From NCBI GenBank assembly GCA_023653785.1, contig JAMKCH010012694.1:1-64000 (forward strand): a DNA stretch of 64,000 nucleotides. The letters are read 5' to 3'. Below the pieces are notes generated by a model, which saw only the letters and a program-made list of their open reading frames with translations, ran no database searches and had not been told where the DNA came from. A program made the translations under genes and the position numbers. The number at the start of each line of letters is the position of its first letter. Position 1 is the stretch's first letter. This document shows, piece by piece, positions 37,401 to 49,213 of this stretch. This DNA comes from Ophioderma brevispina (lineage: Eukaryota; Echinodermata; Ophiuroidea; Amphilepidida; Ophiodermatidae).

Positions 37401-39750
37401 GTTTTTCCTGTTCTGGCTTTAAGTTTGCAATTCTTATATTTTAAAACATTACGTATCTAAGACTTTGGTTCATCCTCATGTAAGACTGCAAGGATTTAGC
37501 CTATCCAACGAATTTCCATAAAATGATAAAAGATAACAAGTATTGTTACACTTTAATTCGCAAAGGTCTCTCTAATCCAATTCAAGAATATCTTCACCAA
37601 GCTCACACCAAGACTTTCGAAAATAAACCTACACGTATCAGGCCTTTATGAATTGTTTCAATTTCCGCAAAGTGAAGTTCGTGTCGTGTCCTAGGTAGCA
37701 CCAGATTTCTATGAATAACCTACCAGTATCATTCCTTTTGTGAATTGTTTAAATTAGACAGCAAAGTGAAGTGTTTTGTGCCGTGACCAAGGCCCACATC
37801 AAATACTTTCGAAGATCATGCCTTTAATGAACTGTTTTAATTAAGCCCGCAAAATGAGGTTCGTGCCGTGACCCAAGTCACATCAAGCCTTTCGAAGATA
37901 AACCTCTATGTAATTATGCCTCTATGAATTATTTAAATTAGGCCAGCGAAATGGAAGGTCGTGCCGTATCGGGTGCGCAGATTTTTTCGAGTCATATGTT
38001 GAAGTGTTTTGATTTTATAAACGTGATCTGCTTTGTTAAAGGGCATGCGTGTGGGCTACATGTAATCAGACTTATTCAGTATGAGCACTAATTACCACCT
38101 AGTTGGTGCTTGTGCTTGGAAATATTACCTATTTTTTATTTGGTATGTAGTGTAATCTTTTTAAAGCTATATTGCTTGTCAGCCTACTTTTTGATCGTTG
38201 CATATGAGAACCTCATATAATATAAACTTTTAGGTGCTAAGTTTTTAATCATCCATGCTGCTGTTTTTTATTTTTTCTGTTTCGGCATTAATATCTCGAA
38301 TGTTTATATATTTGATGTTTCGGGCGTTATACCCTGTCCATTTTGAAGTATGAGTATTTTTTTTCTCGTTCTCCTTTTGTGCTTCGCGGCTCTAGCTACA
38401 AATTTGGCTGCATCTATCAGCATTTTGGCGGTGTGTTATCATCAAGCGCGCTGGTTCTGCTACCTTACTTCGCGGTTTTACTTATACTTCGGTGTAACAG
38501 AGTTGTAACCTAGTTCTGTTTTTATAATTTTATTCAAATATCATGTTGTGCGTGCGTTCGTGCAGATGATATGTGGTGATTAAGTCAAAGTGATGTTAAA
38601 TTTTTTAGTAGCGAACCATCAACTCATTTTCTTGTTTTCATGCTGTGTTTCACAGGTGTGTGATTCTTCATGTTTTGTTCCCTGTTTTTGTTACAAAGAA
38701 AAAATCCGCATCCTTTTGTTTTCTGCTCGGTGCTATTGCATTTTGGCCTTTTTCGCCTTTTTTCCCACTTTTTTATAAATCAAGTTTTTTCTTTTTTCTT
38801 CTGCAAACTCAATTACACCCCTGGATTCACGAGACCCTGGAGTGTGCTCAATTGGTTGGGGGGCACTCAATCGCCTTGGTCAGATAGAATTTTGTTTCCC
38901 ATAGGATTTTTTTCCTTGCAGTCGGCATTTCAAGTTTTTTATCCCTGGGTTTTTTCGCCTATCTCTGGGTCATGCATGTCTTTGGTTGCTAACAACTTTT
39001 TTTTTCCGATGTTCTTTTACTTCATCTATAAACATATTCATGTATTATGTCTCTCTTCATATTTGCGTCAAGGCAGTACCTACTTTTAATGTAATGTGAA
39101 TACAGTTTACAGCTGTAAGTGTTTTTATCATATAAATCCTCGCTCATAAGTTATTTAGCGCAAGCTAATTAAATCACCTATATTAATCGGTTTTTGTGTA
39201 ATTTTATTAAGGCTTCGAACAATGGTAAGAGCAAGCTTACATATCATATCATTTACAAATAATTAAGACTAGTCACACAATTAAATGTGCCTTAGCGGGT
39301 AGTTGTTTCCTTTTTCATTTGGGTTTTTTTTCGCCAGGTTTTGATTTGTTTTTTTTTTTTTTCGGCATTATCGCCGTCCGTTTTTTTGGTTTTTTTTTTT
39401 CATTCGGGTTGGGGGGCCCCATGTTTAGCCTGCCTTTTTCGTGCAAGTTTGTTGCGTTTTTTCACATATCCTGCTCAACGATTCACTAAAGAAGTTCACA
39501 GCGTTTCATTTAATTTTTGTTTCCGGCAGTTCCATTGTGCTGGGAGGTTTAATTTTTTTCTTTCGTAAATATCTCCAAATTCGTTCCCACCATTTTTCTT
39601 TTATATTAGCATATATCGATCCTGCTCTCCCGTTTTTCAAACTCGTCCCTGAACAAATTTTTTTTTTTAAAAAAAGGGGGGGGGGTTGGCCAGTCCCTTT
39701 GCAGGTCCCTTGTTTGAGGGCGGTTTTCCTTTTTTTATTCTTTCCTTAAA
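34480..39750. other. T/G-rich strand-asymmetric block
   Basis: About 5 kb in which T (and G) clearly exceed A and C on the + strand, with T runs such as at 35950-36010, 39350-39400 and 39655-39670. Many CpG and TGTG words occur. No reverse transcriptase, integrase or other conserved domain is visible in any frame. The short phenylalanine-rich frames are compositional. It could be a single old insertion or a transcription-biased segment. Confidence 0.5.
37590..37970. repeat. About 95-bp tandem repeat, four units
   Basis: Units share ACTTTCGAAGATAAACCT, (G)CCTTTATGAATTGTTT, GCAAAGTGAAGTTCGTGCCG and TGACCCAAGTCACATCAA in that order. Copies are diverged by substitutions and small indels. Confidence 0.7.
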
Positions 39751-41499
39751 TTTTAAAGGGCCAGTCCTCGTAATCTATTTAAAGCTAAAGCAATCATTTC
39801 AACAATCTGCACTGGGTTTAATATCCTTGATTCATGGTTTTAAGGATAATGTATGCATCTCACAATTGTGGAATGTGCATAAAATAATTTGGCAATCTAA
39901 ACTGGAAATAATGCGTTAGATGAGGTAGCTGTCTAGTGTAATCTTTGGGTGTCTCCCTCCGTTTCGCATGCAATTCCGTATTTGAACAATTCGCCGTGAC
40001 TTGTCTGTGAATGTCTGTTTCAATATTGGCTAGTGATTCACTGTCTAGCAGAATGCCAGGGCGTATCACTGCGTGAATTGATTATATAAATGTGCGTTTC
40101 GCATGAAATTAAGGTAAATATTTGCATTCTAATTCCTTGTATGTTCTATGTAAATAGCAAATTAGCTAGATATGGTCTGTCTAGCCTTGTTCAATGAATG
40201 GGCTCTCCCTAAGTGTAACTTTCGGACAAACCTACTTTTATTATTCACTGCTTTAAACGAACTAGATCACCCTGTCTGCTACTATAGGGGCGGTTTTCCC
40301 ATCTAAAGTTTGAATGTAAGATTTAAGATACAATCAAATTCTATTCAGCTCTCGTTTTCGGCACGTTGCTAAATTAGATCAACCACTCTTCTGCCATATT
40401 TAATTTATTGCTGCATCATTTAAAAGCGGCATCAGATTGTTCCCTGTCTAATGCATGGAGGGCACCTCCCTCTGTAATATTTCCTGTAATATTATAGCAC
40501 CGATGCAATATGTTTATTGTTATCATGGGGGGGGGAATCATAAAAGGTCATTGGTAATCGTTGGTACAAAACATGACCACCAACATATTCCTGCCGTCTT
40601 TTTTTCCCATATTTTTTGACCGAGTCCTGAGACAAACATTTATTCTGATTGCTTATTTTTTCCATATCAAACATAGCTGAATTTTGTATTTGGCTCCTAT
40701 AATAACGAAATTAGAAATTTTCAATTTTTTTGTACCAAAGAAATCATTTCTGAATGCCCTTAAAATCCTTTCACATGGGTTATTTTTAATGGAAAGCTTT
40801 ACCTGCAGGGCGAAAATAGTACTTTTTGATTTTCTTAAGGACACCTGATTTGTGAATCTCTTGTTGTCCAGTGCAACCTTTAATATCTGTGAAATAGTTT
40901 CCAACAATTAATATATTAAAAGTCTATACCAAAATCACCCTAGTGAACAATGTAGAAATAAGGGGAAACGTTTGTAAGGGGTACAAAAATAGAATTGTTC
41001 GATTGATTTAAGGATGTACCCCTTATTGGCCGCCGAAGGTTTTAAAAGGTTAGTTTGCCCTATCTCGCGTTAGAGTTTCTTTAATACAATAGGCTTATAT
41101 AACAGTTCAAGGTCAATCCTGGGGTAAAATTCATGAATGGTCCAATTTGATCGGAACTGGGTTGTCAACTGTTAACTATTGTCCCACGAGATAGTAAATG
41201 TAAATGGATTCTTTGTTTGAACTTTCTATATAAGAATTACAGAGCATGACTAGTGACTCCATAGACCCTGATCCCCCAGTCACATTTTTGCGTTCCAATT
41301 ATGCAACTAATATATAATGGTGCAACCAGTATAATTTCGGGTTTTTGTACCATTAGACGAACAATTTGACACCATTTTAATAACGAATGATAACTAAAAA
41401 TTTACCCCCATTGTGACCGTTTAACCTATTTGACCTCATTTGAACTTCAACCTGCAATATGGCAAACTATAAAAAAACCTTTTTTTTTGGTCCCCGCCA

Positions 41500-42880
41500 A
41501 CTTTAGTTGGCAAAGGGGGACTATAGAAATGCCTGCTCCCGTTGTGCGCCCACCCCTATATCTATCTCTGGTCTAACAAGTGTGGGTGGTCCATGGGCGG
41601 TTCGCATCATAGATTCATCTCAAGAGGCTTGGCTGGGATGTAAGTGGGTCCCCATGTGACATAGGTCAAGGTCAAATATGGTCAAAAAATAGGGTCCCAA
41701 TTGGTCAAAAATAGGATATATTGTTATAAGGCTTGTAAACACGATATCTTTTGATCTAAGCAGTAATTTTGTGTCCATCTTCGCACCATAGATGTCACCC
41801 CAAGTAAGACGGTGGATTAGTTCGGAGGGAGTCATGTGGCATGGGTCCAAGGTCAATATGGTCAAAAATAGGATCAAATTGGTCAAAAATAGAGACTAAG
41901 CTTGTAAAACGATATCTTTTGATCTAAGCAAGTTGGGTGTCCATCTTCGCCCCATAGATGTCACCCAAGTAGACGGGGGATGAGTTCGGAGGTGGGGCAT
42001 GTGGAATGGGTCAAAGTCAAAAATGCGGTCAAAATGAGATTAATTGCTATAAGCCTTGGCAATTGTGGCGGATGATTAACTTGGTGTTGTGGTTAACATT
42101 TAGTGCCGAAAATTTGAAGGTCATTCAAGGTCATGTGGGGGTCATTCCAGGTCAAATGGAAATTAAATTGCTATAGCCCATGTCATTGTGGTAGGATGAT
42201 AAACTTGGTGGGATGTGGTCAACATTAATGCCGAAAATTTGAAGGTCGTTTAAAGGTCATATGTCGTCCATTCAAGGTCAAATGGGATAATATTGCTATA
42301 AATAACCCTTTCCAAATGTGGTGGATGATGAAACTTGGTGGTTGTGGTCACATTCCGTGCCAAAAAATTTGAAGGTCATTCAAATCAAGGTCTGTCGGGT
42401 CATTCAAGTCAAACCACTAAGTAGGTGGTAGATGAATGAAACTTGGTGGGTGTGTTGTGTCAGCATTCAGTGCCAAAACAATTTGAAGGTCATTTCAAGG
42501 TCATGCGGGGTCAACCAAGGTCAAATCCTAGTATTTGGTAGGATGATGAAACTTGTTGTGTTTGGTCAACATTCAGTGCTAAAATTTTGAATGGTCATTT
42601 CAAGGTCAGTGGTTGGGGTCCAATCCAAGGTCAATCCATACACATGGTAAGTATGGTCATGAAACCTGATGGGTGTAGTATGCATTCATTGCCAAAAATT
42701 GTGAAGGTCATTTCAAGTCGTAGGGGTATCCAATGCAACTAACTCAACCTTTGGTAGGTCTGCAACTTTGTAGATGTGGTCAATTTTCTACCGAAAATTG
42801 TAAAGGGTCATTTCAAGAAGGTCAAGTAGTGGTCATCTAAGGTCAAATACCTACAAATAGTTGTATGGTCAATGTATCAA
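41500..42880. repeat. AGGTCA-rich dispersed repeat with tandem expansions
   Basis: Begins with GGTCCCCGCCAACTTTAGTT then GGCAAAGGGGGACTATAG, a self-complementary start. From 41580 to 42050 a unit of about 180 bp (CACGATATCTTTTGATCTAA, CACCATAGATGTCACC, ATATGGTCAAAA) repeats two to three times. From 42050 to 42880 a unit of about 90 bp (GATGAAACTTGGTGGGTGTG, GCCAAAAATTTGAAGGTCAT, TTCAAGGTCA) repeats about nine times. AAGGTCA half-sites occur one to four times per unit. Confidence 0.85.
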
Positions 42881-44524
42881 CATTTTGATACTGTCAAATT
42901 GCAATTGCAATGGTAGCACCTCAACAAGAATTTTTTTGAGAACCACTTATTCCATCACAATTCTCAACTCTGACATCTTAAAATATACTATATATTAAAA
43001 CATCCTAGAATGTAACAAACACATTGGCATACTTTTCGACGCGTTTTTGATACTTTTCATATTTTGAACCCCTGTATAATCTTAACCCCCTTAAAAATAT
43101 ATTTCCCCCTCCTTTGATTTTATAGACTTTTGATAGTTTTTTCTAAAGTATTCTTCAATACAATTCCTTTGGTATTGATTCTGTTGCAATTAGTGGTGGG
43201 TTAAGGCAGCATTCATCCTATTTTGACTGGCCAATAGGGGCATTAATAGAAGGGTAAAAGACATTCAGTAATTTGTAGGCTAACGTTTAAGTTTGCCTAA
43301 CTTTGAATCAACAAATAATGTGTCTATTAACATGAGTCTAGACTCATTGATATTAGACCCACAAAAAAACGGTCAAACCCGACGGTCAAACATTGTGGAT
43401 ACTGTGGTAGTCATTTGGGCGTATTTTTTCTTGTGTTAAATGCTATTTCCGTCTCTGCTGAAAATAACTCTGGAGTCCTTTTATTATAAAATTGTTCTGT
43501 TTACCCATAAGGGAGCTGATTTGGGGCTTAATCATTTCAGGTGAGGTCTAACGTATATAAAAGCTTTGCATACCATGCAAACAACAAAATCAATTTGAAA
43601 ATCTTGAGGCACACTATTTTCAAATGTGACAGTGTATCTTTAAATTGTTTAAGACAGGTTCACATTGGAACAATGCTCTTCATGTTTTATTGAATCGAAT
43701 ACATTCATAAGATCTCTTTTAATCTACCAAGATTATATTTGCCAATAGCAAGAATGTGATTATTCTCTAAGTTTGAAAAATATTGTTGCAAAACAAACAA
43801 CATATCATGTTGTAGTAGTTAGTGAATGCCAATACATTGCTTTATATCAAAGACTATACAGGTACAATTCAGTGAACACATAGACATCTTGATTTAAAAA
43901 AAAACAAACCATTACATTGCACTTGAGTGTTATCATTACTTTGGTTTTCGAAATACTGTAATCACTCATATTTTCTTTCTTACTCTGGAGTTTGTTAAAA
44001 AAAATTTATTTCTTATTGAGTTCTACTTTAGATCCCCTGGAATACATTAAATCTAAATCTGGGGTTTGTGCTAATAGAAAAGAATGCAACAAATTTTTCA
44101 GTACATTTATGGGCTCCATCATGTATCCAGGCTAAAAGAACTTTAAAATATGGGCTTAGCTAAACTGTCTATTATAATGAAAATTTTCCACCTCTCGGGT
44201 TTACATTTGCCATAATTGACACTGCGCAAGCCCGGCAATCAAGATTTTTTAGAGGGGTGAGTTTTTGGGCTCACTCCACTTGCAAAATCTATTTTTTCTG
44301 GCCTTTTTTTAGGTTTTTTGGGCTTTTTGAAATTTGGGGGCATCTGCACCCTCGCCCCCACTAGTTTTACAAGGTTACATGACCTGACACCTTAGCTACA
44401 AACTGCACGTCCTTCCTAAATCTAAACTCTCTATCAGACGACTGATAATCAACAAATTCAAATGTAAGAGAATGGTATTTACAGTATCTTATTTGGAAGT
44501 TTCCTTTATTGGAAGCAATCAACA

Positions 44525-46378
44525 ATGTCTCCTTTCATTCACCAAGTGGCCTTAACTGGAAGTAGACTACTCTGAGACTGCAATACAGCTTGCTCATTCC
44601 GGTAATGTAATTTTTTCCTTTCACCTCCGGCTAAGCATGAGTACAAACTTAGTGCCTTACTGGAGAGACTACTCTGAGACTGCAATACCGCTTGCTCAGT
44701 CTGTATACATGTAATGTTTTCCTTTCACTTCAGGCTAACCATGAGGGTTTACACACTTAGTGCCTTACTGTAGTAGACTACTCTGAGCCTGCAATACCGC
44801 CTTTGCTCAATCTGTATGTAATGTTTCCTTAGTCACCTCAGCTAAGCATGAAGTAAGTGGGCCTTACTGGAGTAGACTACTCTGAGACTGCGATACAGCT
44901 TGCTCAATCTGTTTAAAGTTTTTTCTTTACCTCACGGCTAACATGAGTACAGTGGGCCTTACTGGAGTAGACTACTCTTAGACTGCAATACGCTTGCTCA
45001 ATCTGTATGAATGTTTTCTTTCACACCTAGGCTTAAGCCTGAGTACAACTTAGAGTGCCTTACTGGCTTAGACTACTCTGAGACTGCATTACAGCTTGCT
45101 CATCTGTATGCAATGTTTTTCCTTTCACCTCAGGCTAAGCATGAAGTACAAGGCCTTACTGGGGGAGTAGACTACTCTGATACTGCATCGCGTGCTCAGT
45201 CCCCTGTATGTAATGTTTTCCTTTCATTCCCCTCAAGCTAACCAGAGTACAACTTATTGCCTTACTGAGTAGACTACTCTGAGACTGCATTACAGCTTGC
45301 TCAAAATCTGTTATGGGTATGTTTTCCTTGAGTCACCGCTCAGGCTACGCTGAGTACAAGTGGCCTTTAATACTGGAGTAGACTACCTGAGACTGCGATA
45401 ACAGCTTGTCAATCTGTATTATGTTTCTTTCCCCTCAGGCTAAGCATAGTAACAAGTGCCTTACTGGAGTAGACTACGCTGAGACTGTATACAGCTTGCT
45501 CAATCTGTTTTGTGATTTTTTCTTTCACCTCATGCTAACATGAGTACAAGAAGTGCCTTACTGGAGTAGACTACTCTGAGACTGCATTACAGCTTGCTTC
45601 AATCTGTAGTAATGTTTTCCTTTCACCTCAGGGAGTAGACTACTCTGAGACTGTGAAACAGCTTCCTCAATCTGTATGTAATGTTTTTCTTTCACCTCAG
45701 GCTAGCCATAGTCAAGTGCCTTACTGGAGTATACTACTTACTCTGAGACTTCTAATAAGCTTGCTCATCTGTATGTGATGTTTTCTTTCACCTCAGGCTA
45801 AGCATGAGTACAAGTGCTTACTGGAATAGACTCCTCTGAGACTGCGATACAGCTTGCTCAATCTGTATGTGATGGGTTTTTCTTTCACCCCAGGCTAAGA
45901 TGAGTAAGTGCCTTACTGAGTAGACTACTCTGGACTGCGATACCCTTGCTCATCTGTAGGTAATGTTTTTCCTATTTCACCTCAGGCTAAGCATAGTACA
46001 GTGGCCTTACTGAGTAGACTACTCGAGACTCTAATAAGCTTGCTCATCGTTATGTGATGTTTTTCTTTCTTTCACTCAGGCTAAGTAGTACAATGTCCCC
46101 TTACTGAGTAGAGACTACTCTGAGAACTGCGATCGCTTTGCTCAATCTGTAATGTAGTGTTTTGCTTCATCACTCAGGTAAGCATGAGTAACAGTTTCCT
46201 TACTGGAGTAGACTACTCTTAGACTGCAGTACAGCTTGCTCAATCTGTATGTAATGTTTTCCTTCACCTCAGCCTAAGCATGAGTACAAGTGCCTTACTG
46301 GAGTAGACTACTCTAAACTGTGATACAGCTTGCCTCAAATCTGTAATTTAATGTTTTCCTTTCATCTCCTTCACCTAT
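44525..46378 (+). repeat. EEF1AKMT2: 96-bp exon-derived tandem array, first 19 of 20 copies
   Basis: The landmark GTAGACTACTCTGAGACTGC (or a close variant) recurs near 44562, 44661, 44765, 44870, 44962, 45066, 45168, 45270, 45376, 45470, 45565, 45632, 45727, 45825, 45918, 46012, 46108, 46208, 46300 and 46406. The consensus unit is 96 bp: a 27-bp pyrimidine-rich intron tail ending TTTCACCTCAG, then 69 bp of exon encoding AKHEYKC plus LTGVDYSETAIQLAQS. The intron tail is also open in this frame (VCNVFLSPQ), so the unit is 32 codons with no stop. Each junction reads CAATCT/GTATGTAATG, a donor-like site. The copy near 45632 lacks about 27 bp. An open frame at 45011-45241 spans more than two units. 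Confidence 0.9.
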
Positions 46379-46487
46379 GCTAGCATGAGTACAAGTGCCT
46401 TACTGGAGTAGACTACTCTGAGACTGCGATAACACAGCTTCTCATTTCCCTGTTTCCAAAGCAGAGGGATTGGATATCCCTTACATG
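46379..46487 (+). CDS. EEF1AKMT2: EEF1AKMT2 exon, last array copy with genuine 3' end
   Basis: Only this copy continues past the shared 69 bp into SKAEGLDIPYM and donor TACATG/GTAAGA, so it holds the complete exon (about 35 codons when indels are smoothed). It encodes the acidic-loop region: LTGVDYSETA, whose Asp contacts the SAM ribose in class I methyltransferases, then a helix. The end is phase 0, fitting the exon at 49933. Oddities: the acceptor seen in other copies as CACCTCAG/GCTAAG is here CACCTATGCTAG, and the middle (GATAACACAGCTTCTCATTT) carries indels relative to GATACAGCTTGCTCAATC. If real, splicing would have to use another acceptor in the array. Confidence 0.82.
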
Positions 46488-46637
46488 GTAAGAGACCAAC
46501 TCAAATTAAAACATATAAACAACAAAGATATTGTTATATTCCTTTTGTTATTGTTTATTAAGTGAAAGTCTCATGAGTGGGTCAAAGGTCATCTATAGGT
46601 CAATTAAGGTCATGGCCCCACAATTGTCAGAATTAAC

Positions 46638-47062
46638 AAATAGACTATTTGCCAGATCCCCATAATGCATCTTGTTAAGTGCCCATTTCCATCCGGGAAC
46701 TTGTACCATAGTTCATGTTTACAAAAAATTCTGTTGTTTGTTCGCGTCACCAGACTGTGCCTAAAACTACAATACAAAGTACCTTTTCACATGAAGCTAA
46801 TCTTACAGAAATGTAGAAGATATCATAGGAACAAAAGACAACCGAGGCGCTGATGACAAAAGGTGGTATTTTTGATCGTAACCGTGCTCTACTTGTCACC
46901 TGCCGGATGATTACACAACTATAGTGCAACGTCACAGGTAAGTTTTCTAGTATTAATATTACGCTCTTAACCATATGTTTTAGCTGACTTGAGGCTGGTA
47001 CAATTTCCCGGATGGAAATGGGCACCTAACGAGATGCATATGGGGATTGCGCAAATCATCTG
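46638..47062. mobile_element. MITE family F5, second copy
   Basis: Left AATAGACTATTTGCCAGATC and CCCATTTCCATCCGGGAACT; right GGATGGAAATGGGCACC and GGGGATTGCGCAAAT in inverted form. It is diverged from the copy at 24704-25154 but collinear with it (shared AAGTACCTTTTCACATGAAG). Confidence 0.8.
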
Positions 47063-47881
47063 TTGTTGTTGTTGATTGATTTTCATGACACTTGGATACA
47101 TTGGTCCTTGGGTGGTGTCCCACATGTTTGTGACCTCATGTGACCATGTGGTGACCTCTGCGAGTGACCTTTGTCCCCATTCGCAACTGTGACGGCAGAT
47201 GATACATGTGTTCACTGTATATTTTAATCATGAAAGCGAGGAAGATATTGACTAGTGGACCATTGGCAATGGTGTTCATGCTGGTTTTATGTCATCAATG
47301 GCTGGAAAGGACCAATTACCGAAAAGGTCTATAAAACCCTGTGAATTGGAAGATAAATAGTATAGGGCATGTCCAGTTGAAGAAAATTGACACCAAGAAT
47401 GAAAGATTTTGCATTTTGATAGTTTTTACTATGGTGCATGCAGAGCAAACAGAAAAGCTTTGAATATCACGGAGTGTTGGTGTTCCTGTCTGGCATTTAG
47501 TTTGGCAAACCTCGCCTTTGACTTATCTACAATGGTTACCACTAGGTTTTGTGTTTTCATGTTGGAATCATTTCAGATGTGTTATTTTTTAAAACCTGCA
47601 TGATTCCTGCAAAATTAATGCAGAAAAATTTGATGTTCAAACTTAAAAGCCTACAGAGAATGGGAGAAATGATCTTCTGTGGGAGGCCAGGTTGCACCTT
47701 GGGATTTTTAGGCCTCTAATGTTGGTTTTAGATTCGTTGGTCGGTTATCGGGAGCACATTTAGTCGTAACCATTCGGTCAGTCCATTTCATATTCTTGTA
47801 GCTTTTCACGACATGAATGCAGAATTGGGGGAGTCAACCCCATGGAGGGAAAGAAAAGCACCCAAAGGGAAATCCAAATTA

Positions 47882-47970
47882 GGGGTTCATTCATAGTGTT
47901 TTGGGTATGAACGCTTGTTTATGCCCGAGGGCTTACAACGTTCGTACCCAAAATACTATGAATGAACCCC
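47882..47970. repeat. 32-bp-arm hairpin
   Basis: GGGGTTCATTCATAGTGTTT (arm continues to 47913) is complementary, with two mismatches in 32, to the arm at 47939-47970 ending CTATGAATGAACCCC. The loop is about 25 nt. It may be the end of an uncharacterised MITE or a stand-alone stem-loop. Confidence 0.8.
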
Positions 47971-48774
47971 GTTCATGTATACCATACTTTTTTACTAACT
48001 ATTACTTTCAAAATTAAATCATTACATATCAAATTCAGCCTGAAAATGCATGATTTTTGACCACTTTCGGCGTTCGTCACGGCAGCCATGCATAAACGTT
48101 CGTTTATACATGGTCACGTGACGCGTATTGACCAATCGCGTACGCCGATACATACGAGGTATACATGAACATCCATTACAGCATGAGAGGAAAACCACAT
48201 CACTGCTAAGTTGAAACACAAAGGAATCAGGTGTCTGGCAAAGGTTATTCTCTGCTTCCCGGCAGCTGCTCTGCTACAGTGCCTACCTTTCTTGGAGAGT
48301 AAATAGAGCAGTGGTTCTCTAAATTCCATTTCAGTCTGCTTTGCAGTAGTTTGGATGTTTGTCTTTAAAAAATTACTGATCTTCCATCCAGCAAGCCATT
48401 TCCTCAAGGGATAAGAATTCTGCCTCGCTGGGCCTGAAACAGCCGTTGGTCTTTGTGCAGGGATGATAGGTACAAAAGACTTTTCTGCCATGTATCAGAC
48501 AGGGAAAAAGCTGCTGCCCTAATGCTCAGTATATATGAAGTGAATCACTCTGTTAATACTAGTTTAAGATGAAGAAAGAGTGTGCAGTCATGGCAGGAGA
48601 CCCTGGAACTAGATCTAGCCCTACCAGAAAGACAGCACCTGACCTAACCGCACTGTTTTCCAGCAATTTCAAAATGTAAACAAATCGTATCCCCTATTTT
48701 TCATCAAAGTCCATTTTTTTCACTGCCGTATTGGAAATGGTTGTAATAAAAAACCCTGAAAGTGGCTGAGCTTA

Positions 48775-49115
48775 AAGGTCCATGGCCCGATCGCTAATAG
48801 CCTCGTCCCCAGAAGCCCCAGATTTTACCGGAAGTGGTCAACATTTTGGTATCAGAAGAAAGCTACTATTTTTCTCATTTACCCTGTGGAATCTTAGAGC
48901 CAAAGGATCTTTGGTTTGGAAGTTATGAACGAAAATGTGACCCATTTTGGTCGACCAATATTAATTTTGTCTCTGATTTTACACAGTACTCTATGGGGCT
49001 TACAAAATCACGTTTTTAGCTCTCGCATCAAAACGGGTTGAAATATCGACCCAAAACTTTACAGATGGTGTTTTGGAGTGAAGGCCAATCTATCAAGATA
49101 AAAACTTCATATCCT
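48775..49115 (+). repeat. Dispersed repeat, inverted partner of 31150-31475
   Basis: Starts TTAAAGGTCCATGGCCCGAT and contains CGCTAATAGCCTCGTCCCC. It aligns to 31150-31475 in reverse complement. A 61-codon frame at 48834-49019 is part of the repeat, so it is not called as a gene. Confidence 0.85.
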
Positions 49116-49182
49116 TATATCGGGCCATCCCCCTTTAATGCACCGTATTTGTCAAGAAATGATGATTTTTCTGCATTGTTTA

Positions 49183-49213
49183 CTAATAAAAGTTGGGATC
49201 CAACTTTTATTAG
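49183..49213. repeat. Perfect 14-bp-arm hairpin
   Basis: CTAATAAAAGTTGG, a 3-base loop GAT, then CCAACTTTTATTAG. It lies 0.7 kb upstream of the 49933 exon in the intron. Confidence 0.9.

Larger units (their letters stand above)
33561..44524 (+). other. Large EEF1AKMT2 intron (phase 0)
   Basis: About 11 kb between the motif I exon and the exon array. Recognised contents are the T/G-rich block at 34480-39750, a tandem repeat at 37590-37970 and the AGGTCA-rich repeats at 41500-42880. The stretches 39750-41500 and 42880-44520 hold nothing I recognise apart from a phrase near 40670 (AACATAGCTGAATTT) that recurs near 61229. Confidence 0.6.

Noticed and set aside
44525..46487. CRISPR-like or plain satellite reading of the 96-bp array
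   Set aside because: No constant repeat/variable spacer pattern, and the unit clearly derives from a EEF1AKMT2 exon with its acceptor.
48114..48491. 125-codon - strand frame
   Set aside because: No recognisable family or motif and no splice support; left as non-coding.
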